From contig OX578281.1 in the NCBI GenBank assembly GCA_951217055.1, positions 29,389,101 to 29,453,100 on the forward strand: 64,000 nt of DNA, written 5' to 3'. The position numbers and the translations under genes are program-made. Of the stretch, positions 48,602-61,111 are shown piece by piece (position 1 is the first letter of the stretch; every line of letters starts with the position of its first letter). Under the pieces are notes generated by a model, which was not told where the DNA came from, did not search any database, and worked only from the letters and a program-made list of their open reading frames with translations. This DNA comes from Gerris lacustris. Its lineage: Eukaryota > Arthropoda > Insecta > Hemiptera > Gerridae.

Positions 48602-49721
48602 AGGCCCCCCCCCCCTCTGAGTGCGCCACTGGCTGAGAGAAGGAAAACATAATTATTGTCCAGCTTCTTTTCCTATCATAGGCATATTTTTTACCAAAGC
48701 GATGCTAACCAAACCAGTGCAGCCACGCCACAGCTGTAGTAACTTGACAACTAAAACGAGATTTACATTTTTTTTACCTGAAGACCCCCTCTAGCCATAA
48801 AATAAATATGTATAATAATAATTATATATATATATTATTATTATTATACAGAATTATTTTTACTTTTTATTTATTTATTTTTTATTTTAACCTGTATATG
48901 TATAATAATCGTATTTTTTTTAGAGAGTTGAGCCGGCCTAGGGGGGGGCCATGGCCCCCCCCCCCTGCCCCCCCCTGGCTACGCCCATGAAACATCCATC
49001 AACATTTACACATTATTTTTTTTCACAAACATGATATTCCCCCCATTTCATTTCTACCCTTTCACTCGCCAATAATGAAAATTATATATTCGACGAATGA
49101 TTGAATTTTTGTCTTAATTATTTATTATCTTGTGTTTACAACATATAGAAGTACGTGAATGTGTTGCATTGGATATTCTATCCACTGCAATACTATGTAA
49201 TTCGGTTTCATATCAACATACTTAACATTTTAACTGTTTATAAGAAATACGTTTTTATTCTTAAATACATTTTATAAAACGGTTGCGTCCTACTTTCCAC
49301 TATAGTGTCTGTGTATTTTCTAGGATTCATTTTAATTTTTAATGTGCTTCATAAATATATTAAGTTTTTGTTATATTGCGGATAGAAAAGGAAAGGAAAA
49401 ACTTGATGCGGATTTTTCTTCACATTTCCTCTTGCTATATTGTAATATTCTTTTCCCTTTTTAGTCCAGTCACTCGGGCGAAAAATAGTGCCTTACCTCC
49501 GAATTCTATCGGACTGCATGGATTTGGCCAAAAATTTGGATTTAAGCTTGTCTTACCCTCCTTTTCAAAAGTTATATATGGGCGAGGTGTGCTTTTTGAT
49601 TTTAAGGGGTTAAAACTACCCCTAAGTGAAAAAAATAGGAAAACACTTTTTTAAGCACTAAAATTTGATTGAATTAAGTAAAATAAACATATTCAATGAT
49701 AGTTTGTAATTTAATACAAAT

Positions 49722-50150
49722 TTTCAACCCTTAGAAACCACCCCTTATGACGAGAATAACGTTAAAAAATATCTTTTTACTTTTTAAAATGCTTAACTTG
49801 TGAATTAAAATAAATAAAATGCATTAATCGCTTGTGAAATGATGTTTCATTGGTTTCAAGTTTTCAACCCCTAGAAAGCACCCCATTATGCAAAAAAAAT
49901 CTAAAATAGCCTATTTATAGTTTAAAATGTTTTAATTTTCCATTTAGATCACTAAAAATTCATTCCTCGCTTATGAAACGATATTTCTTTAGTTTCAACT
50001 TTTCAACCCCTAAAGGCGACTTCAACGTTAAATATAGTTTTTTACACATTAAAATTCTTAACTTAAGTATTTAAATCAATAAATATTTGTTCCTTGCTTA
50101 TGAAACGTTATTTATTTGGTTGCAACTTTTTTAACTCTTAGAAACTACCC
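49722..50150 (+). repeat. Degenerate tandem repeat of about 135 bp, four units
   Basis: Units begin ttttcaacccttagaaacca-like at 49722, 49860, 50000 and 50126, each followed by a short variable part and gcttatgaaacgatatttc-type sequence. They lie inside the TIR element. Confidence 0.75.
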
Positions 50151-50394
50151 CCTATGCTAATAACAGTACAACGAACTCAATATTATTTGCATTTTTTTGA
50201 ATTAATTATAAGATATAAAAAATACGTAAAAATTATGGTAAATTATTGTATTGTTAGAGTGCCTCTCTCGTGGTGTGCACACACTGTAGAGGACTCTCAT
50301 TAAAAATGAAATAAATAAATTATGTAAAAAAAAAAATAGTAAAAAAAAGTTAAAAAATTTGTACTATTAAAAAATAGTACAAAAAATCAGGAAT

Positions 50395-50837
50395 CGTCAC
50401 AATCACTTGATATATATCTTCTTCATTAATTGGAGGGCAGTTTTGACAATTATCTCCCGAGCAGGTCGCGCACGTGGCATTACAAAATAAACCTAGCCTC
50501 CTACAACCACACTAAGATCCACAACCTTTTTTACAATTGCAAAAAATCATTTTCAACAGCTCCTCTGGTGCAGGCAAACTTTGCATTCTTACTGGTTGTA
50601 GAGATTCTGCATCTTTGAATCATCCCCAATCAACTGTATATTTATGATCTTATTTCCCAGCCATAACTGGGTTTGTAAGTATACTCTATTTTTGTGCACA
50701 TTGAGAGCACCAACTGTTGGCACAAGGGAAGATAATTTAACAGCAGTATCCTTTGTAGTGACTTTTATAAATGACTCGAACCTCATTTGCTGTAGAAACG
50801 ATGAATAATTTTTAATTTTATTTAATTTCTTCACGTG
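50395..50837 (-). pseudogene. Broken Cys-rich protein fragment (arthropod repeat-associated family)
   Basis: The first frame reads SSFLQQMRFESFIKVTTKD, then VKLSSLVPTVGALNVHKNRV, then YLQTQLWLGN. A frameshift near 50610 moves to a frame reading LQPVRMQSLPAPEELLKMIF, then CNCKKGCGS, a stop, CGCRRLGLFCNATCATCSGD, then NCQNCPPINEED. The conserved layout (Leu-Pro-x-Thr, a His/Arg-Val-Tyr-x-Gln-x-Gln-x-Trp-Leu-Gly block, then a C-rich CxCKKGCG...CGCRRLGLxC module) recurs in many arthropod multi-copy proteins of unknown function, which I know from general pattern only. The frameshift and stop show this copy is dead. It sits centrally in the TIR element at 49464-52187. Confidence 0.6.
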
Positions 50838-52522
50838 GGCATCCTAAGCTAGTCCATATAATAAAATGGTGCAGTACCTGCCAGCTTCCAAAATGTCATC
50901 GATCTAGGAGGTGATATCATAAAATTCATCAACAACACTATTATACGTATTTTAAATATCTGAGAGCTCCAAAATACGTATATTTTTCACGCTCCAAAAT
51001 TATCTCCTAAAACTATCATTGGTTTTTCTTCAATAAGTCAGTTAATTATCGAGCTTTCATATATACATATACATAGCCATTTGAAAGGTAATTTCAAGGG
51101 CTACAATGCTAGGTTCATTAGAAAGTCAAACTACCCCTCAATTTTTAAAAAATTAAGGGTTGAAGTACTCCAAGTAGGGGGTGTTCATACCAAGACATAC
51201 ACTTTAATCGGTGATATCTCCATTGATTTTCATGCTGCAGAAGTTTATAAAAAATTAAAATATTCGTTGAAAAAAGAGCTACATTTTTGCACTCTATCAT
51301 TTTTTACGTATTCATTATAGTTTTTATGTTATTTTGAAAAAAGGAAACTTTTTTAGAAATTTTCAAAATAGGCGTTACAATTTAATCTAACTTTTTAAAA
51401 AAAATAATGCATTTTAAACCAGTCAAACTCCTAGATCTAATGAAGAACACTAAAATAAAATGTATTATAGAAGGAAAACGATTAATTTTGATTCTGGTGG
51501 ATATTAGGTTAATTATACTGCCCCTTTTTCCTTAAAATATTTGAGGAGTCCATCTTTTACGAGCTGTAACTCACTTAGTTTACATGCAAATGACTTTTAA
51601 CAGTGCTCATTTTAAAGGTCTTTTCATGGTCTATAAAAAACTTCCTTATCATTACCCCCGAAAAATCAACCCTTTTCTTGCAATTTAACGATGAATACAT
51701 TGATCCAAGTATTCGCAAAAAAAAATGTCTCCTTTCACAGACCATATCTCCCTCTGTATTGCACCTAGAATATCTTATGAAGAAATGAATCTCTTTGGTT
51801 TTTTATAAGCTTCAATTTTGTTTTGTATACTTTTTTCGATCAAATGCATATTTTTTGAGTTATTCGTGAAAAATCGTTAAAAACGTGACTCTTTTCAATG
51901 AAAATTCGCGGTTTTAAACCACGAATAACTCAAAAAGTATTGACTTTCGGAAAAAACTCTATAGAACAAAAGTTGCTTAGAATTTGATCCTCTATCGATT
52001 CCCGTGATTATTTTGAGCAAAAGAATTTCCACCCCCGAGAAGGGGTGGCAACCACCCCTGGGGCGGAAGCACATGCTGGCGTTATATAACTTTTGTTATT
52101 TGAGCACTTTCCCATCAACTCACCAAATTTCAAGTGAATCGGTTCAGTCCGACAGAATTCGGAGGGGAATAGCCCGAGTGACTGGACTATTTATGCTATT
52201 TTCTTTTTGGCTCCTGAGTTTTTTGGTTTTTTCTCCCTATTTTCTATTGGTTTGTGTTTTCCATCGGCTCTTTGCCAAGACCTTTATGTTTTTTTTTTTA
52301 ATGTTCTTCTGCCGTTACTTTATGAAGCCCAAAATACTACACTTTTAACTGTGTGGCTACTTGTTCTCTACTTTATTTTATCCTAGAAGGGAGAGGGGTG
52401 TGTTTTGAGCTTATTTTTTTAAATAATGTATTTCCCTTTAAGTAGTACTTCGGTTTTTGGCTCGGGAAATGTTTTATGGCTCCTTTAACTCTAAAGTATT
52501 TTTTTTTAAATATACATTTTTT

Positions 52523-52525
<3 letters not shown>

Positions 52526-52604
<79 letters not shown>
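52526..52604. repeat. (TA)n microsatellite, 79 bp
   Basis: A pure ta dinucleotide array. Confidence 0.95.
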
Positions 52605-52605
<1 letters not shown>

Positions 52606-52826
52606 CAAGATAGAAAAGTAAACCTTGTACAAGAACCTTTAAAGAAATGCTTTTAAAATTATGGAGATCAAGGTTTTTTCCTCCCTTTTTTAAAATAATT
52701 ACAATTTTCTTTGCCGCTGTACTAATGCAAGCTCGTCCATTAGAGAATTCTTTTGCTCTTAATATTATAGCGACATTACTCCCTTAAGTAATGTTCAACA
52801 CAATTTTTTTTCTTTTTAACGTCATA

Positions 52827-52925
<99 letters not shown>

Positions 52926-52949
52926 TATATTATATATATATTATATATT
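52827..52949. repeat. (TA)n microsatellite, about 120 bp
   Basis: Ta array with a few interruptions (tacat near the start, ttatat near the end). The open frame across it is an artefact. Confidence 0.95.
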
Positions 52950-53007
52950 TTGGGGTGCGATGAAATAGAGGCGAGAAGAACAAGTGAAGTTCCATGAACT
53001 TTAGTGG

Positions 53008-53040
53008 CGGGCGGGAGAACTACTGTAGTTCTCCCGCCCG
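53008..53040. repeat. Perfect 16-bp-arm GC-rich hairpin
   Basis: Arms cgggcgggagaactac (53008-53023) and gtagttctcccgcccg (53025-53040) are perfect complements around a single central T. The GC-rich arms stand out from the AT-rich surroundings. Confidence 0.95.
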
Positions 53041-53048
53041 GCGCTGAG

Positions 53049-53079
53049 TCCCATGATGTATAGGGTCTACATCATGGGA
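53049..53079. repeat. Perfect 12-bp-arm hairpin, adjacent
   Basis: Arms tcccatgatgta (53049-53060) and tacatcatggga (53068-53079) flank a 7-nt loop, tagggtc. It lies 8 bp after the preceding hairpin. Confidence 0.95.
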
Positions 53080-53479
53080 TCGACCCTCTTTTATTTATCT
53101 TTTTAATTTACGACCGATTTATTTTCTTTTCTTAATGTTTTACTTTGTTATATTTTCATCATTGGCACAGCAACGTTGTTAATTCATTTTTTAATTTTAT
53201 TATTCCTTTAATCTTCTATTGTTTTTTTTGTTCTTTTCGTCCTGTGTAACCTCAATGTGTGTGTATAATATTATGTATAGAAGGCGAACTTTTGAACAGA
53301 TGGTGCCCCAAGTAAAAAGAGCCAAAAGAATTTAAGTAAATGATTTTTAATTTGATAATTTAAGTAATAAATTAATTAATTTTCAAAATGCTACAATTTT
53401 GAAATTTTTATTAATACATATTATTGTTTTTTATTAAATTAATTTAAACTATTTGTTAAAAATTACCGTCTATGGAACA

Positions 53480-53620
<141 letters not shown>

Positions 53621-54088
53621 TATGTGTTACAATTTACTACAATATGTTTTAGTGTATTACAAAATAGATGTGTATTAACCAAGCTGTAAGTTTCCACATG
53701 GTTGATACTAATTTGACAAACATCGTTTCACATCTATTGGAATTTACGATTAAATGGAATTATCTCTAATAGTAGTTTACTCGGTGATAATTTATGAGTG
53801 AGTACTATTTGAAAGTTAGACGGATTATTGAACTTAGAATTTTAGGATTAAACAGAATTCGAGTGAAGGGACTTGATGACGAAGACTCGAAAGTTTGGGT
53901 GTAACTTTAGAATCTTCTCAGGTGGTTAATTTCTTACTTAATACTATCTTGTTGTTGATATTTCAAACTGTAACATAGCTTTTAAACCTTTCAGCGCTTG
54001 ATGATTGAATGTATTTGCCAGCCAAAACTTTTAAGTTTGTATCATTCTCTCGCATATGCCATGATCTATGTGTATGTGTATTTAAATT

Positions 54089-54095
<7 letters not shown>

Positions 54096-54121
<26 letters not shown>

Positions 54122-54134
54122 ATATGTATATATA
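54096..54134. repeat. (TA)/(TG)n microsatellite, left of the foldback
   Basis: A ta and tg dinucleotide tract interrupted by the foldback insertion at its right edge. Confidence 0.9.
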
Positions 54135-55217
54135 CAGGGTGACTGGCGTTATATGTGAAAAAATGAAGTGGGTTGTTCTAGGCCTCAGGGGCTATAAAAA
54201 ACACTATATAAACCATGGGTCAAATATTAACCGTTCTCCCAAAAGTTCAAATTTTATGATTTTTTTAAGATCACATGCCTTTGCTCATAAAAACACTAAT
54301 TGCTCCAAAAGTATAAAAGCAAGAAAAAAATTGTTGGTTTCGTTGTAAAGCTGATAAAATTTCATATCAGAAAAGTGTAATTTTCATTTTCATTCTCTCA
54401 AATTACATGACAAAAAATGTACACAAATGTTATTTTTAAGAAAAAATAAAAAAATCTTTTTTCTTTGTGGTTCGATAACTTAGAATAGAACCGAGCTTAA
54501 ACTGTTCGGACTTCAGGAAAAACGGCCTCATTTACTAACGTTTCGATCAATATTAATATCATTACCTATTCATAGGGTGGAACTTTTTGTAAACTTCGCT
54601 GAAAGTAAAAAAGAAACATGTTCATTGTTGCTATTTTTGACTTACAGGTGAGTAAATAATTAAAAACATTTAAACAAAAACAAGACTGGTTTAGTATACT
54701 CACCTATATTTCAACAAAAACAACAATAAACAGGTTTATTTTTTTACTTTCAGCGAAGTTTACTAAATTTCCGCCCTATGAATAGGTAATGATATTAATA
54801 TTGATCGAAACGTTAGTAAATGAGGAAGTTTTTCCTGAAGTCCGAACAGTTTAAGCTCGGTTCTATTCAAAGTTATGGAACCACAAAGAAACAAAGGGGT
54901 TTTTTATTTTTTCTTAAAAATAACATTTGTGTACATTTTTTGTCATGTAATTTGAGAGAATGAAAATTAAAATTACACTTTTCTGATATGAAATTTTGTC
55001 AGCTTTACAACGAATCCAACAATTTTGTTCTAGCTTTTATACTTTTGGAGCAATTAGTGTTTTTATGAGCAAAGGCATGCGACCATAAAAAATCATAAAA
55101 TTTGAACTTATGGGAGAACGGTTAATATTTGACTCATGGTTTATATAGTGTTTTTTGTAGCCCCTGAGGCCTAGAACAACCCACTTCATTTTTTCACATA
55201 TAACGCCAGTCACCCTG
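54135..55217. mobile_element. Foldback/MITE with about 520-bp inverted arms, TA flanks
   Basis: The left end cagggtgactggcgttatat is the exact inverse of the right end. The two halves stay complementary, with scattered mismatches, almost to the centre near 54680. Examples are ctaggcctcaggggct at 54179 against agcccctgaggcctag at 55159, and aacgtttcgatcaatatta at 54538 against taatattgatcgaaacgtt at 54797. TA flanks both sides (54133-54134, 55218-55219), and the cagggtg terminus and TA target fit a Tc1/mariner-type MITE. It sits in a (TG)n/(TA)n microsatellite, which continues on both sides. It is non-coding; its transcript would be a long hairpin. Confidence 0.92.
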
Positions 55218-55338
<121 letters not shown>

Positions 55339-55609
55339 CTAAAGAAAATTGATTTGTTAGATTTCAAAATATAAGTTTTACTTACAACGAAAAGGTTGAT
55401 GTGTAAGCGAAAGCAAATTTTGTTGAAGGTTGAAATCAATGAGGGCCATCTTTGGGCTAACTTTTGTATTCTATCCAAATTAATAGGACTGATTGTTGGA
55501 CAAGTATTTAACGAAATATAGTGCTCGCAAAAAATGTGCAGAGAGATAGATTGTTAAACTATGAAATAACTGTCTAAGATTAATTTCAGTCAAAGACAAA
55601 AACATATTA

Positions 55610-55672
55610 TATGTTCTTCAGATTTATCACAATGTTCCCACCACCTTCTGTAAGCTCCGGGGGGAAAATACA
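55610..55672 (-). repeat. Family A fragment (inverted)
   Basis: gttcttcagatttatcacaa, then the cttctgtaagctcc head read backwards, about 60 bp. Confidence 0.4.
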
Positions 55673-56639
55673 AATAAACAAAAAATATATGAATATATGT
55701 ATATATTTGAAATAAGAAGTCTCATTAAAATAATAAGTAAACTCATGAAACTCGTCTAAATTTTTTCTGGTTTCAATCCACCAATGTGAAACAAGGGATG
55801 AAAAAAAAGAAGAAAATCAGTGTTTTTTTTTTTACTAATTTTTAAATAATTACAGCAATACAAATATTAATTAACATTTTAATGAAGAAGGTTAAGGGAG
55901 TTTTTAATTAATTGCATAATAAACGTGACAAGCATTTAAAAAAATCTTAAAAAGTCTGAGGTTGAAAGCTGAAAACCGAAAAATAAGTAAATAATTGGGA
56001 AAACGACGTCTAGAGGAAGGAAGGGAAATTTTATTAAGTAATTTACAGGTTGAATTAATTATATTAAATAATAAGCGTCAGAGGTAGGTTTTTTTTATTA
56101 GATCATAAAAATTAACAGGAAATTATTAGGTTTTATTAAATATTATTTTGTAAACTTATGATGAAATTAAAAGTTAATATTCCGAATTAATTTACACCAC
56201 ATAACTAACTAACTCCGTGGCCCATTAGCCCGTGAAGGGCCTAGACCTGCCAAAGGGCTTCTACAAATATTTGCATAATGGATGACACGGGGTTAGTCTC
56301 CATCAGCTGCATTTAAACCTTATAATTGGCATTCGTAACCAGTTAATCACCTCTTCGCAATAAAAATTAATTCTGAACCCCTGATTATTAGCGTCGATTA
56401 GCTGAAGTAAGGAATTACACAGTCACGTTGAAAATGCTTGTAGAGAATTTATACATAGAGTCGAAATTAGTGCAAAAACAAGTAAGGCGCGCTTCACGTA
56501 GGTATACTTGAGGCGATTTCTGTACGATTATGTTAAAATGATTAAGTGTAAAATTTTAATAGTTGCCTATTCTTTTTCTACACTTCAAGACCTTTAAAAT
56601 TATGTTTAACATGTCATGGTGACTAAAAACTTTTTTTTA

Positions 56640-56800
56640 GTCGCCCGCCAATTCGCCGCCATCTTGGAAATATTAAGTGAGGAAACTCCAAAAAGTGCAC
56701 AGTCGTCACAAGTCACAAGTGCCGAGATGCACCTGTGTGCCGAATTTCATGTTCCTAGCTTTAGTAGTTTATGAATTAAACACAGAGACAGAGCCGTTAT
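56640..56800 (+). repeat. Repeat F, copy 1 (possible LINE 3' UTR)
   Basis: It shares with 57655-57810 the words gccatcttgg, cgagatgcacctgtgtgccg and aatttcatg, in the same order and orientation. The phrase genus (an inhibitory ATG-poor, agatgcacct...gccgaattt pattern) resembles LINE 3' UTRs in insect genomes, but no reverse transcriptase is attached. Confidence 0.5.
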
Positions 56801-57654
56801 ATAATGTTTATTTTCGTACTTCGTACAGAAACCTAAAAGGTGCAATGAAATTTTAATGAATAATATTAATAAGAAAATTCAAAATGAGGATTTTGTGTGT
56901 TTTTTCTAATAATGTGTAAAAATTAGAATTATTAATTAATTGTTTTGATACTGAACAATAACATTGTTTAGCTTAAATTGGCTTTTATGTTATTTTTTCT
57001 TATATTGGCTTATTATTTAATTTTTTTAATTTTTTTTTTTTGCAATTCTGAACCTAATCCATACAATCTGAACCACCTAAATATTATTTTTTGATACCAT
57101 CAAAAATAAGGGTTTTATTTATTTATTTATTTTTTTAAACTGAACACCCTGCATACAAAATAAAAGAAATGTGAGTTTTTGTAAAGAATAATGTTTTTTT
57201 TTGAAAAATAAAAAAAATTGAAAATTTTTCCTTAAGGATATCTATCTTGGGACATTGTATATAATATAACGAAGAAGATAAAAAGCAGAAGGAAAGAAGA
57301 AATAATAATATACATTTGTTAAAATTGGCCAAAAGTTTAAGGGTTTTTTTATGTCATATCAGTTCGAGGGTTGAGAGAGTTGAAAAATAAAATTATTAGT
57401 GTTGTGATATAAACTAGACTTGGACTTAGTTATCTTAACGACTTCGTTTTCCAGAAAATCCTTTTAGCTATAAACTTCATCTACATTTTTCACTTTTCTG
57501 AGAGAATAAAAATAGAAGAAAAAAATCCTGGTTTTTTTTTTTTTTTTTTTCAAAATAAAATATATATTTGGCACTAAGAAAGATTAGAAATTAATGGGAA
57601 GAGATTTAAATTCATGCCCAGAGATTCATATCATTAAATATTCTTATTAAAGAA

Positions 57655-57810
57655 GATATATTGGCCTCCATCTTGAAAATATGAATTGTGAAATCTCAGA
57701 TAAAAACTAACAATGCCGTTATCGCAAATGCTGAGATGCACCTATATGCCGAATTTTATTCAAATCGGTCAAATTTTACGCCAGTTATCGTTAGACAGAC
57801 ACAAAAACAA
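57655..57810 (+). repeat. Repeat F, copy 2
   Basis: Same order as copy 1: gcctccatcttg, ctgagatgcacctatatgcc, gaattttat, gacagacacaaaaac. Confidence 0.5.
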
Positions 57811-57879
57811 ATTTTAAAACTTTTAAAATTTCAAGTCTCTGAATTGAAGGGAAGAAATCACTACGCTCGTTCAACGGTT

Positions 57880-58240
57880 CAACTATAATTTTGTGTGAAG
57901 ACTTTGTTTCGTTATTAAACTACACTCCTTTATAACTTATAATTTAGCTTATTTAATTACTTGAACGTTTTTTCTCCAATATTTGATAGCTTTGATAGCG
58001 ACTCAGTCATAAAGGAGGTATAGTTCAATAACCAAACAATGTCTTCACAAAAAATGAATTGCATTTGATACAATTTGATATCAAGGCTTCTTGGTAATTT
58101 TTAAAGGTTCTCGATAACCAACAGATTATCTGAAGGCTGCATTAGGATAGCCAAAACCGGTCAAATTTTTTCAACTACAATTCATTTTGTGTGAAGACGT
58201 TGTTTGGTTTTTGAACTACACCTTCTCTTTCTTATAAATA
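57880..58240. repeat. Three copies of a 45-bp word in alternating orientation
   Basis: A word of the type tgtgaagacnttgtttnnttnttnaactanacnnc occurs at about 57892-57932 (+), inverted at about 58013-58055, and again (+) at about 58190-58233. The first two form an inverted pair around a 70-bp spacer. Confidence 0.65.
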
Positions 58241-58767
58241 AAACATTTTCCCTAAAAACAGCTTTAAATTAAAATTAATTAAGTTAATGTTTTTTTCTTG
58301 TCAATTATATTAAACAGCATTTATTTATTCGGTGTAATTTCGATAAAAGGAAAGGTAAACATTATCTTTTTGTAGAACTTAAACATAGAAAGTAATTCTA
58401 TAATCTTGAATAGCATAATCATTTTTTTGTTTTGTGTTAGGTTTCATAGCTCCTGTCTCTTTAACCAGTGAAAACTTGAGAAGATTTTTTTTTTTCTCTC
58501 TAATTTTATTCCCATAATTTTTTTTTCGGGGGGGGGGGGGTCTTATTTGACTTGTGTGGCAACCGGTATAATACATTTTCAATTATTCAGTTTATTTCTC
58601 TCTTATAAATTTTCCTCCAGTTTCATTTTGAATTTTATTAAAAAAAGGGGTTTTTTGCCTTTTTGGTGTTTTTCCTTCTAAACAAAAATCTTGTGAGTAA
58701 AATTGTGGTGATTTTCCATGAATTCACTGCAGTAACACTTCTCAGGATGTAAAAAAAAACTAATATT

Positions 58768-59165
58768 GCTTCCGAGCTTACCGAAGGTAGCGGAAGCTAT
58801 ATGTGATCATTCCGAATAAAGAAAATAATTTATGTCTCCGATTTAAAAAAAAAAAAAAAAATCCATCCAAATGTTATCCAAGGTAACATTTGGTTCCGTG
58901 TCCGTCTGTCGTTCTATTTTTAAAATCTTAAAAACTCCGTCCTATTTTAATAAAATTGGATGGTAGGTCGAAATTAGCCCATTGTTGATCCCATATGTCC
59001 CAACCTTCCATATAAGTTCCCATTTGTTTCTCTTGTTCAAGCGAACACTCATACCTTTATATACACCTATCTTTTTAAATTAATGTAGTCATATGATTTT
59101 TATGAAATTTGGGTGGTTTTTCGAACATAGCCCCAGATTAATTATAACCTTCTGTGTTGTTTAAA
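58768..59165 (+). repeat. Family A interspersed repeat copy
   Basis: Runs from GCTTCCGAGCTTACCGAAGG through ggtagcggaagctatatgtg, ccgtgtccgtctgtcgttct, tggatggtaggtcgaaattagccc, and cccatttgtttctcttg to a gaaatttgggtggtttttcg end. A 16-nt A run interrupts it at about 58845. Slightly diverged from the 34531 copy. Confidence 0.7.
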
Positions 59166-59792
59166 TTTGCTAACTTGATATTTTAATTCATGTAAAAAAT
59201 CAAAACAACAAAACGGGGGAAAATTAAATAAATTTACTATAATAGGTTGTAAAATCACAAAGTCTACGAAATGGAACTAATATACGAAATAGGAGGGGAG
59301 GAAGCTATTTCCTGCACTAATTGGCAGTCTATTTTTTATGAGTTTACGTTCGATGGTTTGTTAGTCTTATTATTTTTATTGTTAATTAATAGAAAGAGAG
59401 AGAGGATGTTCCTCGCCATTTTGTATTATTTGCTTAGCCCGCTACGCTTGAGTACTTTGCGGGTTAGCAAGATCTTTACTCTCATACTGACAGACACAAA
59501 ACCAAACATTTTCCCTGGTGCTCTGAAACGGATATCTGTGCTGGATTTTTTTAAATCGGAGGCATACAAAAGTTTCGTTCACAATGCTCACAATGCTTTC
59601 GTTATCTTCGATAAGGTCGAATGTAATATTAAGAATGTATTATTTTATCGTATAATTGGGTTCGATGTTTTCTAGGGGTAAATTTGTTAGGTACTCGACA
59701 GAGGAGATGTCTTAAACGGATAATAGGATTAAACCAATGGGATTAGGATTAAGTATTAATGGAATTAGAACAAAATAATCACTTGTTGAGGA

Positions 59793-59885
59793 CCGGGGTA
59801 GCCAAGTCGTTAGCGTGATCGCCACTCGCCTGAAACATTGGTCTAAACACCGACCTAATATCTATATGTGAGTTGGAATCCCAGA
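59793..59885 (+). repeat. tRNA-like SINE head (degraded)
   Basis: gaccggggtagccaagtcg, then ttagcgtgatcgccactcgcc is an A-box-like tRNA D-arm and anticodon-arm region, with cattggtctaaacaccgacc in the expected T-arm position. The B box is degraded. Common in insect SINEs of the tRNA type; not a functional tRNA. Confidence 0.45.
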
Positions 59886-61111
59886 GAGAAAACAACATGA
59901 TTATTGCACTTAAATTATTATTGAAAATATAAAAAAATATATATATTCTTTTTCTTTTGTGTCTTCAGGGGTTAGAATTAAAAAAGATGATAATTTGCTT
60001 TTTTATTCTTCTTTATTTGGTAATTATTTCGTCTCTCGTTTGAGACATTTTCAAATCTGAATCATTTATAATTTACACTTTAAATATTAAATTAGATCTT
60101 TTACAATAATTATTTGCTTACTTTTAACTGTAATTAAAATTAAATATAAAGTAGTACAAGTTAATCAAATTAATGATTTTTAAAATTAATTAGCCTATCT
60201 CATATTTTTACTTATAGAATTGAATTAAAAATATTAATTAAATTGGGCATGCTGAGTAATGAAATACTTTAGTCAATTACATACCTGAATATTTTAATTT
60301 TTGTGATTATTTTATTTATATAAAATACGTCAAATTGTAAAAAATATTACTGATTCAGTAATAATGTCACTTTAAATCACTTTACTGTCAACCAATTTAA
60401 AAAAGAATAAAAGAAAAATTAACTTCGAGTCATAATCACTCTCTGCTCTCTGATTCATGACTCACTAGATTTTACATTGTTTCTCCTTATATGAAGGAAC
60501 CCAGAATCATTCCAATCAAAATCAGAATCATTTCCGGGCCCCTTCGCCATTGTTGTGGGGGCCCCCCTGGTACCGAGGGTCCGAAAAATCCTTTAAAACC
60601 ATTTTTTTTTTTTTTGGACAAAGAATATCAGATTTTTTTTTATTTGTTACAACAATTTAAGGAGACATGACGACATGACGCAAAGATGAATTGGTTCAAA
60701 AACGAAACCAAATATATATTTTGTTCCGGGTGCTACCTTCTCTTTCATTTTAAGGCGGATCCACACATGCGGGATGCATCGAATGCCTTCCTCCGATTCG
60801 CGAAACACCTAGCAGTGTGGACGTTTCCTCCCTCTCGAAGTATCGGGGGAACCGTTCTTACCTCGAGTCGGTCTTTTACCCACATCAAAATACACGGATT
60901 CTCGACTCCCTGAGACCTAGCACCCGATCCTCACATTCGTCAACACATTATTGTTTAGTATTATATCTTATTATTCTTTAGTATTGTATCTTATAATTTA
61001 CTCTTTTAATCTTTGTAGGACATTTTCTAAATTAGGTTTACTAACCTTTGTTGGACATTTTCTAAGGTTTACATTCTTCCTTACTGTGACTACCTTGTAA
61101 ACCTAATTATG

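Larger units (their letters stand above)
49464..52187. mobile_element. TIR element (2.7 kb) with TA flanks, carrying a Cys-rich pseudogene
   Basis: The left terminus is GTCCAGTCACTCGGGC, followed by ctccgaattctatcggactg at 49498-49517. The right terminus, read inverted, is GTCCAGTCACTCGGGC followed by ctccgaattctgtcggactg. The TIR is therefore about 43-54 bp with a length difference between the two blocks. TA flanks both sides (49462-49463, 52188-52189). Inside are four degenerate units of about 135 bp (49722-50150) and a broken minus-strand gene for a Cys-rich protein (50395-50837). No transposase frame is seen. A TA duplication fits Tc1/mariner-like or other TA-targeting superfamilies; I cannot name the family. 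Confidence 0.8.

Noticed and set aside
52004..52348. 114-residue frame rich in Phe and Leu as a membrane protein
   Set aside because: It crosses the right TIR of the element ending at 52187, so it joins unrelated sequences.
59271..59675. 134-residue open frame
   Set aside because: The first part overlaps a segment repeated near 9605 and 33670 (gaagctat...cactaattggcag), and no recognised motif or codon pattern supports a gene.
60686..60913. 75-residue open frame, less AT-rich than its surroundings, as a missing calcineurin exon
   Set aside because: Its residues do not match any part of calcineurin A and it lacks splice signals in a suitable phase.
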